A program made the position numbers and the translations under genes. DNA of 64,000 bases from Clostridia bacterium (lineage in GTDB: Bacteria > Bacillota > Clostridia > Lachnospirales > Lachnospiraceae), in contig CAJTEN010000023.1 of assembly GCA_910575245.1 (NCBI GenBank), positions 24,011 to 88,010 on the forward strand, written 5' to 3'. Positions 17,479-25,136 of the stretch are shown one piece after another. Numbering within the stretch: position 1 is the first letter of the stretch; each line of letters starts with the position of its first letter. The notes under the pieces were generated by a model that saw only the letters and a program-made list of their open reading frames with translations, did not search any database and had not been told where the DNA came from.

Positions 17479-17706
17479 TTGAACCGAATTGTTACAGGAA
17501 GCAAAAAGAGAAGCTGGAAAAAGATGGGGAAATGGCTGTTTATGCTGGAAGCCGTGATAAGCATTGTCCTTCCGGTGCTTGGAGTTTCGGTTGAAATTTC
17601 GTTGGTTGCCGGAACAGGTATCGGGTTTGCAGTTCTTCTTGGGACATTTTTTTATACGGATCGGAAGATAGAAGAATTTGTCGGGCATAATACTCGTGAT
17701 TTTTGA
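17479..17706 (+). CDS. Possible small membrane protein
   Basis: A frame of 75 codons from TTG 17479 gives a basic N-terminus followed by two hydrophobic segments (WLFMLEAVISIVLPVLGV and LVAGTGIGFAVLLGTFF) and a short polar tail. The start is weak; ATG 17524 (MGKWLFM) is an alternative. No family is recognised with certainty; the layout resembles the tail of DUF3784-like two-helix proteins. It lies downstream of the XRE/glycine-rich gene. Confidence 0.35.
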   Translation: MNRIVTGSKKRSWKKMGKWLFMLEAVISIVLPVLGVSVEISLVAGTGIGFAVLLGTFFYTDRKIEEFVGHNTRDF

Positions 17707-17905
17707 AAATGCCAAAAAGGAGATTTTGGTAAGTAAACTCATATCTCGTGTGCTGCAATCTGTCAAAATCATCAACATACAGCATAAGCGTCTCATAGCT
17801 TTCAAATATATACCCATTTTCCCTTAGATAAAATGAATTTTTACAGTTGTGTTCCATATCATCCTCGGCACAATCGTTGCATAATATATCAAGCAAAAGA
17901 AAGCT

Positions 17906-18475
17906 GTGGAGCAGTGGAAGAAACATCATTTGGTAGAAAAACCTGAGAAGAACTGGAGCTTGAGGATGGTTATTGATGATGGGATATTGATAAAATCCAA
18001 TCACGGTGTTATACTAATAATAGAAAAAGATGAAAATCATATCATTAACTCTGCGGAGGATAAAGTATTGACCATAAAGAAAAAAGATATTGAACAGTAT
18101 CTTTCCGAGGTGAAGGCAGCTGTTGAAAATGATAGATACAGACTTGACCGGAACTCCAGACGGCGGGATAATATCAATTTGTTTCTGGATTACGTGATAG
18201 ATGAAGCGAGGGCAAAGGAAATTATATTAAGCCTTACTGCAATGGATTTTTCGGAGATTCTTCAGAATGAACATAAAGGCTTTGAACATGAAAGGTTGTA
18301 TGTATTTGGCAAGGATGTAATTCTGTTGGAAAGAAATGGGACGGAAGAAAAGACAGTTTCTCTGTATATTAAATTTAACAAGCTGGAGAACTGCTTCGTG
18401 ATTGTGATTTCGTTTCATGAGCAGAAGTATCCGCTTACATATTATTTCAAACAAACAGAAGGAAATCGGAGGTGA
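17906..18475 (+). CDS. Probable toxin, MqsR-like C-terminal half
   Basis: A 189-residue protein. The last 100 residues (FLDYVIDEARAKEIILSLTA, DFSEILQNEHK, VSLYIKF, CFVIVISFHEQ) follow the layout of MqsR-type mRNA interferases, where an L-x-x-x-D/E-F-x-x-x-x helix is followed by strands ending in V-x-S-F-H/K-E. The N-terminal 80 residues are an additional acidic region. GTG 17906 is the longest start; ATG 17966 has a GGAG upstream. It ends five bases before the next gene, whose product carries antitoxin-type domains. Assignment rests on pattern and neighbour. Confidence 0.5.
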   Translation: MEQWKKHHLVEKPEKNWSLRMVIDDGILIKSNHGVILIIEKDENHIINSAEDKVLTIKKKDIEQYLSEVKAAVENDRYRLDRNSRRRDNINLFLDYVIDEARAKEIILSLTAMDFSEILQNEHKGFEHERLYVFGKDVILLERNGTEEKTVSLYIKFNKLENCFVIVISFHEQKYPLTYYFKQTEGNRR

Positions 18476-18480
18476 CCATT

Positions 18481-19530
18481 ATGGCAGAGAAGGGAAGAAG
18501 GGACTTCTGCATCGGGTGCAGAAAAGAGACTGAGTACCTTTTACAGAAAAGAGACATCGTAAAGCATATAAGGGATAAGGAGTATACTTTTGGAATCACT
18601 GTGGCTGTCTGTGTGGAGTGCGGTGAGGAAATGAGCATTCCAGGTCTTATTGATAAGAATGTTCAGGAAATCGATGAGCAGTATAGGGCGGTGGAAGGCC
18701 TTGTGTCGATTGATGATATTGAAAAACTTATGAAGATCTATAAGATCGGTAAAGCCCCGTTATCTCTTGCCCTTGGATTTGGTGAGGTAACCATACCGAG
18801 GTATCTGGAAGGGCAGGTACCTTCCAAAGAGTATTCAGATGTTGTGAGAACTGCATTGGCTTCTCCTGCATATATGAAGCAGAAGCTTATGGAAAACAGA
18901 GAGAAGCTGAGTGACGCAGCATATAAGAAAGCGATGGCGGCAGCAGACAACATAGAGAGTCTGTTCTCTGTTTCAGACAAGATGCTTAGGGTGATCGCAT
19001 ATGTATTTGAAAAACTGGAAGAGGTAACCCCTCTGATGCTGCAGAAACTGCTTTATTTCATCCAGGGTATTTATTCTGCGCTGTATGGCAGACCGATCTT
19101 TGAAGAGGACTGCAGGGCATGGGTGCATGGTCCGGTCTATCCGGAGGTATATGAATTGTTCAGGGATTTCAAATATAACCCGATCGATGATGCCCGGTTT
19201 GCCCTGCTTGGAGGAACAGTAGATGCGCTGACGGAAGAAGAGAAGAATGTGGTCGATCTTGTGGCGAACACGTTTGGAATGTATGGAGGAAAGGTATTAG
19301 AGCGAATTACGCATAATGAGGATCCGTGGAAGGAAGCCAGGAGGGGTTATGGCGACAGCATTCCTTCGAGTGAGCTTCTGCCGAAGGAACGTATTATGAA
19401 ATACTATGAAGCTATAAACCTTCAATATGGCATAGGAACGGAAGAGGGAATTAAGACCTATATTCGTGATATGCTGGATAAGGCATCACGGAATAAGATA
19501 ATACCCGCAGTGGACAACAGAATAAACTGA
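18481..19530 (+). CDS. Probable antitoxin: MqsA-like zinc ribbon, HTH and Panacea (DUF4065) domain
   Basis: A 349-residue protein with three parts. Residues 1-60 have two CxxC pairs (FCIGCRK and CVECGEE), a zinc ribbon as in MqsA/YgiT. Residues about 75-130 form an XRE-like HTH (APLSLALGFGEVTIPRYLEG). Residues about 165-345 are a DUF4065/Panacea (SocA-like) domain (PLMLQKLLYFIQGIYSALYG, DCRAWVHGPVYPEVYE). ATG 18481 follows CGGAGG by nine bases. The combination with the preceding MqsR-like protein points to a type II toxin-antitoxin pair, toxin gene first. It probably also represses its own operon. Confidence 0.72.
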   Translation: MAEKGRRDFCIGCRKETEYLLQKRDIVKHIRDKEYTFGITVAVCVECGEEMSIPGLIDKNVQEIDEQYRAVEGLVSIDDIEKLMKIYKIGKAPLSLALGFGEVTIPRYLEGQVPSKEYSDVVRTALASPAYMKQKLMENREKLSDAAYKKAMAAADNIESLFSVSDKMLRVIAYVFEKLEEVTPLMLQKLLYFIQGIYSALYGRPIFEEDCRAWVHGPVYPEVYELFRDFKYNPIDDARFALLGGTVDALTEEEKNVVDLVANTFGMYGGKVLERITHNEDPWKEARRGYGDSIPSSELLPKERIMKYYEAINLQYGIGTEEGIKTYIRDMLDKASRNKIIPAVDNRIN

Positions 19531-19531
19531 A

Positions 19532-19575
19532 ATCCTAAGGCTCAGGAAAGATTGTTTCTTCCCGAGTCTTAGGAT
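19532..19575. terminator. Hairpin between convergent genes
   Basis: ATCCTAAGNCTCNGG pairs with CCNGAGNCTTAGGAT across a T-rich loop. The stem starts just after the antitoxin stop and overlaps the end of the small minus-strand gene. There is no T tail, so termination is likely but not certain. Confidence 0.5.
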
Positions 19576-19721
19576 ATGCAAGGGAGAGGAACTATCAATT
19601 TGGCATAAGTCTTTTGGGCATTTTCTTCCTTCGCCGTTGCCATAGATTCTTGAAGTTCTCTAAAATCATCCATGGCTCTCTGCATTATTTCAGCATTGTT
19701 TATTTCCTTGAATACCTCCAT
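19569..19721 (-). CDS. Small hypothetical protein
   Basis: A 50-residue frame beginning MEVFKEINNAEIMQRAMDDF, predicted mostly helical and charged. GGTGG lies seven bases before the start. It is convergent with the antitoxin and shares the hairpin as a common end. No family is recognised. Confidence 0.4.
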   Translation of the reverse strand: MEVFKEINNAEIMQRAMDDFRELQESMATAKEENAQKTYAKLIVPLPCIS

Positions 19722-19854
19722 GTTTCACCACCTTTTAAAGTAACCGTTACCTTCCTGCTTGACAAAAACAGAGTAAAGTATTAGCATATATTTAGTAATA
19801 CAAAGTATATTGAAAACACCAATATATATGGAAATATAATAGATCACAGATCTA

Positions 19855-20090
19855 CTGGTATAAACCATGATAATTACCGCTACCTTACACGCAGGATAAA
19901 TTTTCATGTGCAAGAAAACTGAATGAGACAATGCCGGTAGCATCGTCGATTGAATTATAGTAAACGACATAACAAATTTCTGTTTCCGTCTCCTGCCAAA
20001 GCCATATACGGAAGCTTTTGCAGGGCCGAAAACGAAATTTTTAATGTCGTTAACTATAGGTGCGGCAGATGGAAATTCTGGCAAGGTAAA
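19855..20090 (-). mobile_element. ~165-bp miniature element, interrupted copy
   Basis: On the minus strand this matches the intact element at 56359-56524: the GTAATTATC end, the AAATTTATCCTGCGTGTAAGG core and the CATCTGCCGC part are all present. The two halves (19855-19952 and 20060-20090) are separated by the 105-bp element, so one element has jumped into another. The outer terminal repeat is degraded on the right. Confidence 0.7.
19955..20059 (+). mobile_element. 105-bp palindromic miniature element, copy A
   Basis: Ends TATAGTAAACGACATAAC and GTTAACTATA are imperfect inverted repeats, and the whole is nearly self-complementary. Near-identical copies lie at 21328-21431 (reverse) and 24469-24573. 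It contains no gene. Size, terminal inversion and insertion inside another repeat indicate a MITE moved by a transposase elsewhere. Confidence 0.85.
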
Positions 20091-20114
20091 CTAGAAAAAG
20101 GAGAGCCATCATAT

Positions 20115-20450
20115 ATGCAGGAAAAGTATGAACGGCAGATGAAAAAAGGTGTTTTGGACATGCTTGTCCTGCGGCTTCTGGAAGAAGAGAGAAAGTATGG
20201 ATATCAGCTGATTACGGAGCTGCGTGAGAAGAGCGGTGATATCTTTTCTCTGAAGGAGGGGACGCTGTATCCGATTCTCTACCGGCTGGAGGATGAGGGG
20301 CTGGTGGAAAGCAAATGGTCTGAGGCAGAGAATAAACAGCTTCCCAGGAAATATTATCTTATGACAGATAAAGGCAGGCAGGCTCTGGAAGAAATGTATC
20401 AAAGCTGGCAGCAGATCACAGACGGAATCAGGAAATTGATGGGCAGATGA
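20115..20450 (+). CDS. PadR-family transcriptional regulator
   Basis: A 111-residue winged-helix protein (MKKGVLDMLVLRLLEEERKY, then TLYPILYRLEDEGLVESKW and RKYYLMTDKGRQAL). The start at 20115 has AAAGGAGAG upstream; the longer open frame (from 19950) only runs through the miniature element. PadR proteins in this setting repress themselves and the following membrane-protein gene. The nearest upstream DNA is the nested repeat, so the promoter may have been altered by it. Confidence 0.9.
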   Translation: MQEKYERQMKKGVLDMLVLRLLEEERKYGYQLITELREKSGDIFSLKEGTLYPILYRLEDEGLVESKWSEAENKQLPRKYYLMTDKGRQALEEMYQSWQQITDGIRKLMGR

Positions 20451-20464
20451 GAGGATCATATACG

Positions 20465-20554
20465 CGCTATGCAGGATGCCTGTATGTGTGCATCCGGTAC
20501 TTGCACTGTATTTTTCATGGGAATTTGTGTCCCGGAAGACATGGAGGTGCATGT
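20465..20554 (+). repeat. Shine-Dalgarno-bearing hairpin repeat, copy 1
   Basis: Contains a small ATGCAG/CTGTAT stem, then ACTTGCACT (20499-20507) able to pair with GGTGCATGT (20546-20554), with an inner TGTC/GACA stem between. The right arm includes part of a GGAGG ribosome site. Same family as 29665-29812, 51149-51295, 21428-21486 and 56539-56593. Confidence 0.7.
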
Positions 20555-20556
20555 AA

Positions 20557-20604
20557 ATGGATGGTTGCAATAGATTCATATGTGGAAAGGACAGCTTAAA
20601 ATGA
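20557..20604 (+). CDS. Possible 15-residue leader peptide
   Basis: ATG 20557 lies ten bases after the GGAGG of the repeat and encodes MDGCNRFICGKDSLK. Its TGA overlaps the ATG of the next gene (ATGA), an arrangement typical of translational coupling. There is no homology to support it. Confidence 0.3.
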   Translation: MDGCNRFICGKDSLK

Positions 20605-21293
20605 ATGCAGAAAAAAACGAAAAGAATACATTACGCCGGGGAGATAATGAGCACAAGTATGTCAATGATATTGTCAGAAGGATAAAGTGTACGGAAGCGA
20701 AAAGGAAGGAAATCAGGAATCAGCTTCTGTCGGATATTGCCATGCGAAGAGAAGAGGGTGAGGCGTTTGAGCAGATTGTAGAGAGTATGGGTTCGGCACA
20801 GGAGATTGCGGAGGCTTTCTGCCAGGATCTGTCCGATGCCGATAAAAAGGCATATCGCAGGAAACGGCTCGGGATCATTCTCGGAGTGGTCGGGGTGGTT
20901 TTATTGCTGCTTCTGTCCTTGGCGGCTTATATATGGTGGCTTTTTCCGGCGCCTGCAGAGCTCAGTGAAGATTTTACACAGGAGGAGATCAGTGCCGAGG
21001 TACAGAGAGTGATTAAGTTGCTGGATCAGGATGATTTCGAAGCGTTACAGGAAACTTCGACTGATGAAATCCGTGCGGTGATGACACAGGAAACGATTGA
21101 CAAGGTACGGCAGAGTATTTCCAGTGACTGGGGCAGCAGACAGTCTTTCGGGCATGTCTATGCACAGGGAGCGAAACAACGGGGAAAATATATTATTGTT
21201 ACACAGACAGATGTAATCTATGAAAATATCAGCGTTGTCTATACGATTTCATTTGACCGGGAACTGAGACTGGCAGGAATATATATGAGATAG
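20601..21293 (+). CDS. PadR-associated membrane protein (DUF1700-like N-terminus, DUF3887-like C-terminus)
   Basis: A 230-residue protein. The first 85 residues are a helical region like the DUF1700 N-terminus (EHKYVNDIVRRIKCTEAKRK, MGSAQEIAEAFCQDL). One transmembrane helix follows (about 97-120). The outside domain (about 130-228) has the look of DUF3887 (EVQRVIKLLDQDDFEALQE and GSRQSFGHVYAQG). Start 20601 follows GGAAAGG; ATG 20580 lacks a site. Pairing with padR is common in Firmicutes. The molecular role is unknown. Confidence 0.75.
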   Translation: MNAEKNEKNTLRRGDNEHKYVNDIVRRIKCTEAKRKEIRNQLLSDIAMRREEGEAFEQIVESMGSAQEIAEAFCQDLSDADKKAYRRKRLGIILGVVGVVLLLLLSLAAYIWWLFPAPAELSEDFTQEEISAEVQRVIKLLDQDDFEALQETSTDEIRAVMTQETIDKVRQSISSDWGSRQSFGHVYAQGAKQRGKYIIVTQTDVIYENISVVYTISFDRELRLAGIYMR

Positions 21294-21327
21294 GGTTACG
21301 GAATCAAAAACCCCGTAAATATATCTT

Positions 21328-21431
21328 ATATAGTTAACAACATTAGAAATTTCGTTTTCGACCCTACAAAAGCTTCCGTATATGGCTTTGGCAGGAGACG
21401 GAAACAGAAATTTGTTATGTCGTTTACTATA
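21328..21431 (-). mobile_element. 105-bp palindromic miniature element, copy B
   Basis: Reverse orientation of the element at 19955-20059, with a few substitutions and the same inverted ends (ATAGTTAAC and GTTTACTATA). It separates the DUF1700-like gene from the small membrane protein. Confidence 0.85.
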
Positions 21432-21486
21432 CTTACACTGTGCTTATCATGGGCGTTTGTGTCCGGGAAGACAGGGAGGCGCAAGG
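21428..21486 (+). repeat. Shine-Dalgarno-bearing hairpin repeat, degenerate copy
   Basis: Matches the right half of the family at 29756-29812 (CATGGGCGTTTGTGTCCGGG, then AAGACAGGGAGGCGC) and ends right at an ATG (21487). Base pairing of the outer stem is partly lost. Its left end abuts the 105-bp element. Confidence 0.55.
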
Positions 21487-21531
21487 ATGCGGCACAGGAG
21501 TCTGCTTAGATATGACAGGAGGAGAAAGGCT

Positions 21532-21858
21532 ATGTTATTTGGGTTCATTGTCTGGTTGATTTCAGGCGGCGTGATGGTTATATTTGGAATTTATGCAATG
21601 CATTCGAAGCGGGCGGTTCCGTTTGGTTTCTGGGCGAATGCGGAAGTATTTGAGGTGAACGACGTACGGGCATATAATCGTGCTGTGGGCAGATTATGGT
21701 GTGTATTTGGCGCAGTTTTTATCTTGTTGGGATTCCCTTTCCTGACGGGACAGAATTCCCCATATTTTATAGTTTCGATTCTGGGGTGCATGATAGAAGC
21801 CATCGTGGCTATGGTGGTGTACGTGGCGGTGATTGAGAAGAAATACCGGGTCAGATAG
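21532..21858 (+). CDS. Small integral membrane protein
   Basis: A 108-residue protein with three hydrophobic segments (residues about 2-20, 52-70, 78-98) and a conserved-looking loop (SKRAVPFGFWANAEVFEVND), as in DUF3784/SdpI-neighbour proteins. ATG 21532 follows AGGAGGAG. An in-frame ATG at 21487, placed by the upstream repeat, would add 15 basic residues. It is followed by an SdpI-like gene 60 bases later. Function is unknown. Confidence 0.65.
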   Translation: MLFGFIVWLISGGVMVIFGIYAMHSKRAVPFGFWANAEVFEVNDVRAYNRAVGRLWCVFGAVFILLGFPFLTGQNSPYFIVSILGCMIEAIVAMVVYVAVIEKKYRVR

Positions 21859-21918
21859 GGATCTGTGACAGAAGTTGACAGATAAACATTTGACTGATTA
21901 GAGAAAGGAAAAGGCGAA

Positions 21919-22296
21919 ATGGGGTTTTGGATATTTATGGCGGCGAATTGTATGCTGGTGCCGGTTCTTATGATTGTAATAGGGCATGTATTCGTCAAAC
22001 ACCCGCCGAGGGACATAAACGGCATATACGGTTACAGAACTTCCATGTCACGGAAGAATCGGCAGACATGGAATTTTGCACATTATTACTGTGGGAAGTT
22101 ATGGTGGAAAGTCGGATGGGTAATGTGCTTTTTCACGTTGTTGCTTGTTCTGCCGATTATGGGAAAAGGAGATGATGTAATCGGTCTCGCAGTCGGGAGC
22201 TGGATCTGCCTGGAGTGTATTGTTATGGTCGCTACGATCGGTATTGTAGAGCGGGCGCTTAAGAGTAAATTTGACAGAAACGGAAATATAAGGTAG
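21919..22296 (+). CDS. SdpI-family membrane protein
   Basis: A 125-residue protein. The motif HPPRDINGIYGYRTSMSRKN is the diagnostic SdpI/YhfL segment (I-N-x-x-Y-G-Y-R-T-x-x-S-x-x-N), with three hydrophobic helices. SdpI proteins give immunity to the SDP killing factor or act as envelope sensors. An AAAGGAAAAGG tract precedes ATG 21919. It forms a small membrane-protein cluster with the previous gene. Confidence 0.8.
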   Translation: MGFWIFMAANCMLVPVLMIVIGHVFVKHPPRDINGIYGYRTSMSRKNRQTWNFAHYYCGKLWWKVGWVMCFFTLLLVLPIMGKGDDVIGLAVGSWICLECIVMVATIGIVERALKSKFDRNGNIR

Positions 22297-22454
22297 AGAA
22301 TACCTGCGGCAATAGCTCCGGGCACTTGCTGTATCGAAAAGGTAACAGTTCAGCCCAGGACTCTGCATTTACTGCAAAAACTTTGCATTTGTTACTTGAA
22401 AAGAAGAAATGTTCCGGGGCACTATGGCGGGAAGCAGACAGAAAAGAGGAAAAC

Positions 22455-23255
22455 ATGGGGAAAAGTGTCTCAGAGATACCGGATAGAATAAAAGAGATAC
22501 AGATTGCAGGCATATCCTGCAGTCTTTTTCTGCCTGAAGGCTACAGCGCGGGAACGAAGCGGTATCCGGTCGTTTACATTAATGGAGAAATTTCTGTAGA
22601 GGAAGTTCTGGAGGAGATAAGAAAAGCGGGGGTTGGGATAGACTTTATTCTGCTTTCGGTTAAGCCGGAAAGCTGGAATGATGATTTTACGCCGTGGGGC
22701 GCACCAGCCTTCCGTAAAGGAGAGGCGCCGCCGCAGGGCAGAGCGAAGGAATACATTTATCGGTTGTCGGAAGAGATCAAACCTTATATGGATGCCAATT
22801 ATCGGACGAAACCGGAGCGGGAAGATACGGTTTTGCTTGGTTATTCTCTGGGCGGCCTGGCAGCAGTTTATTCCTTGTATCTGACGGATCGCTTCGGTTG
22901 GGTCGGCAGTCTCTCCGGCTCGCTCTGGTATGACGGTTTCTGTGAGTTTATGGAAAAGGAAAGACCATTACTGCCGGATGTGAAAATATATCTTTCCCTG
23001 GGGAAGAAGGAGAAACTGAGCAGAAATCCGCGTATGGGAAGGGTGGCGGAGTGCACCGAGAAGGCAAAAGATATTCTGGCAAAGCAGCTTGCCGGACCGA
23101 ATGAAACCGGAGGACATCAAGACGGCACAGATAATGTCCGGCTGGAGTGGAACGATGGCGGACATTTTCATGAGACGGCAAAAAGATTTGCCAGAGCGAT
23201 CCTTTGGTGGAAGGGTGGCGGTCCGGATAGGTCTGTAGCGTTGCCGGAAGGTTAA
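22455..23255 (+). CDS. Alpha/beta hydrolase, esterase D/enterochelin esterase type
   Basis: A 266-residue serine esterase. The nucleophile elbow GYSLGG (near residue 138), the strand and turn before it (KPEREDTVLLG), and the late DGGHFHET with the catalytic His are visible. The family (Pfam esterase PF00756) includes siderophore esterases and S-formylglutathione hydrolases. No siderophore genes are near, so the substrate is open. Start 22455 has GAGGAAAAC; the frame is open to 22326 without a site. There is no signal peptide. Confidence 0.82.
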   Translation: MGKSVSEIPDRIKEIQIAGISCSLFLPEGYSAGTKRYPVVYINGEISVEEVLEEIRKAGVGIDFILLSVKPESWNDDFTPWGAPAFRKGEAPPQGRAKEYIYRLSEEIKPYMDANYRTKPEREDTVLLGYSLGGLAAVYSLYLTDRFGWVGSLSGSLWYDGFCEFMEKERPLLPDVKIYLSLGKKEKLSRNPRMGRVAECTEKAKDILAKQLAGPNETGGHQDGTDNVRLEWNDGGHFHETAKRFARAILWWKGGGPDRSVALPEG

Positions 23256-23432
23256 ACAACGAAATACCATTGAAAAATAATCCCTGATATGCTATGATAG
23301 CATTACCGAATTAAGCATATAGAGATGCAGTCTGAAAATCAATTCTTATTCTTTATGGGAAAGAACTTTCCTGTCTGATTAAAATCCGTTGTCATTGGAT
23401 TTTATCCGATGATTATATGCTTATTTTCCAAT

Positions 23433-23829
23433 AAATACCCCGCCGGACTGGCGGGCAAGCAGAAAATAGCAGAAGATTTTAAACAGGCAGGAGTTTTTGA
23501 AAAAAGATGATGCCTCATTAAAGCTGTTTTAAAGTGACATGCGCATTGTGGTCGATTATCTGGCGGAAGGTGAGGGGTATTGTTCAGACAGAAAGATCAA
23601 ACATAAGGCGGCATTGATTAAGATGATCAAGGTTCTTTCGGGGGAAGCTGATATAGAGGATATAGGGGAATGGCTTAAAGAGCAAGGAATCAGGGAGGAG
23701 GATGATGTTACAGTGTGTGAACTGTTTGATCAGTATGAGAGGAAAGGAAGGGAAGAAGGAATAAAATGTGGCGAAGCCAGATATCTGGTGACGGATATAA
23801 AGCATGTGAAGGTTTGGGAACGGCAGTGA
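23433..23829 (+). pseudogene. Truncated Rpn-family PD-(D/E)XK protein
   Basis: From 23539 the frame reads MRIVVDYLAEGEGYCSDRKI, then KHKAALIKMIKVLSGE, a hallmark of Rpn-family transposase-like proteins. Upstream in the same frame the homology continues (NTPPDWRASRK, then QKILNRQEFLKKDDASLKLF) but is broken by two stop codons, one directly before ATG 23539. The N-terminal nuclease domain is missing and the C-terminus is replaced. It is a decayed relative of the intact gene at 60595-61662. Confidence 0.7.
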
Positions 23830-23924
23830 ACAGATATGAGGAAGTAAAAGACTTCTATGATTTTTGAAACGTTGCGGCGTTCATGCCGTATAACGATAGT
23901 ACACATAACCAGGAGGAATAAGAG

Positions 23925-24434
23925 ATGAATGATAAGGTATCAGCTTTACTGAACGATCAGATTAATAAGGAGTTTTATTCGGCATATCTGTATCTTGATA
24001 TGGCAAATTTCTATGCACGGAAGGGGCTGGACGGATTCGCGAACTGGTATGAAATCCAGGCAAAGGAAGAACAGGATCACGCCATGCTGATGTATCAATA
24101 TCTGCACAACAACGGTGAGGAGGTTACGTTTGAGACAATCGCGAAGCCGGATAAGACATTTGAGACATTGATGGATCCGCTGAAAGCCGGACTTGAGCAT
24201 GAGAAGTATGTGACTTCCCTGATCAACACGATCTACGCGGCGGCGCAGGAAGTAAACGATTTCCGTACAACGCAGTTTCTTGACTGGTTTATCAAAGAGC
24301 AGGGAGAAGAGGAGAAGAATTCATCGGATCTGATCACCAGGATGGAGCTTTTCGGTGATGATGCACGCAGCTTATATATGTTGAACAGTGAGCTTGCGGG
24401 CAGGGCTTACTCGGCACCGTCTCTGGTCCTGTAA
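23925..24434 (+). CDS. ftnA: Non-haem ferritin
   Basis: A 169-residue iron-storage protein that assembles into a 24-mer cage. The ferroxidase ligands are seen: Glu17 (KEFYSAYLYLDMA), Glu and His in KEEQDHA (about 50-53), Glu near 94, and the helix with FLDWFIKEQGEEEKNS. It has a strong AGGAGGAATAAGAG site. It is not in the feo operon, but both serve iron balance. It is followed by a 105-bp element. Confidence 0.95.
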   Translation: MNDKVSALLNDQINKEFYSAYLYLDMANFYARKGLDGFANWYEIQAKEEQDHAMLMYQYLHNNGEEVTFETIAKPDKTFETLMDPLKAGLEHEKYVTSLINTIYAAAQEVNDFRTTQFLDWFIKEQGEEEKNSSDLITRMELFGDDARSLYMLNSELAGRAYSAPSLVL

Positions 24435-24468
24435 TGCAGTGAATTATGCTGTTGCCAACGTTCATGGA

Positions 24469-24573
24469 TTATAGTAAACGACATAACAAATTTCTGTTTC
24501 CGTCTCCTGCCAAAGCCATATACGGAAGCTTTTGCAGGGCCGAAAACGAAATTTTTAATGTCGTTAACTATAG
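24469..24573 (+). mobile_element. 105-bp palindromic miniature element, copy C
   Basis: Essentially identical to copy A (19955-20059) in the same orientation, starting 35 bases after the ferritin stop. The high identity of copies A and C suggests recent movement. Confidence 0.88.
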
Positions 24574-24650
24574 AATTTTAAGAGAGAGCGATATGAAGAT
24601 AAGGAGCGAAACCGGGAATATTGGTATCGTTCCTTATTTTAACAGACATG

Positions 24651-24695
24651 TTTTCACGGAATGCGCAACAAATGTGCATTCCCGACCTGTGAAAA
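24651..24695 (+). repeat. Short hairpin repeat (GGAATGC/GCATTCC), copy 1
   Basis: TTTTCAC pairs with GTGAAAA and GGAATGC with GCATTCC inside it. A related copy with a shorter loop lies at 34241-34274. It is non-coding; it may be a terminator-like or REP-like element. Confidence 0.55.
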
Positions 24696-24778
24696 GCAAC
24701 TTTGCAACCTCGGATTGCGTAAGTGTATGGTTGGATTTATGGAACGCAACCGGGAGTTTTGATATTATTTCTATATTG

Positions 24779-24988
24779 TAACAGTTCAGACAGCAATGTC
24801 ATTAAGTTAAGTCTATACACAGCGTCTGATATGATAGGATTCTCCTTAGGGCCACCCCCTAACGCCGGTACTTAATGAGGTTTTCCACGAATTTAGTACC
24901 GCTGCGTTTGGAACTGAGCGAAAGCGCGTCCTCAGGAGATTCCTATCATGTCAGGCGTGTCCGGCTTAACTTAACGACATTGGTTCAG
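24779..24988. repeat. ~210-bp structured repeat, copy 2
   Basis: Second copy of the element at 1029-1239. In the long stem, T at 24832 and A at 24948 replace the G (1083) and C (1199) of copy 1, keeping the pair. The apical stem CGGTACT/AGTACCG is unchanged while the linker before it differs. The spacer around it (24574-25136) holds no gene apart from the short hairpin repeat above. Confidence 0.8.
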
Positions 24989-25136
24989 GCAGGCCTGTAC
25001 TATACTGCACTGGTTATGCCTTAACAGGATACCTGAAAGCATATGGATGAATGCGGAGCGATTCGGAATTCGGGTACATGCAACAGGGAAGGGCACTTGA
25101 GCCGTTACGATACATCAACAATAAGGAGGTTGCAGG

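Noticed and set aside
17540..18004. Minus-strand frame of 154 codons with a plausible-looking middle (NSFYLRENGYIFESYETLML)
   Set aside because: It overlaps the start of the toxin gene and the small membrane frame, has no ribosome site, and no family is recognised. It could be a gene fragment, but support is too weak.
24446..24781. Plus-strand frame of 111 codons after ferritin, and the N-terminal extension of the PadR frame (19950-20114)
   Set aside because: Both are translations of the 105-bp miniature element and start outside any ribosome site.
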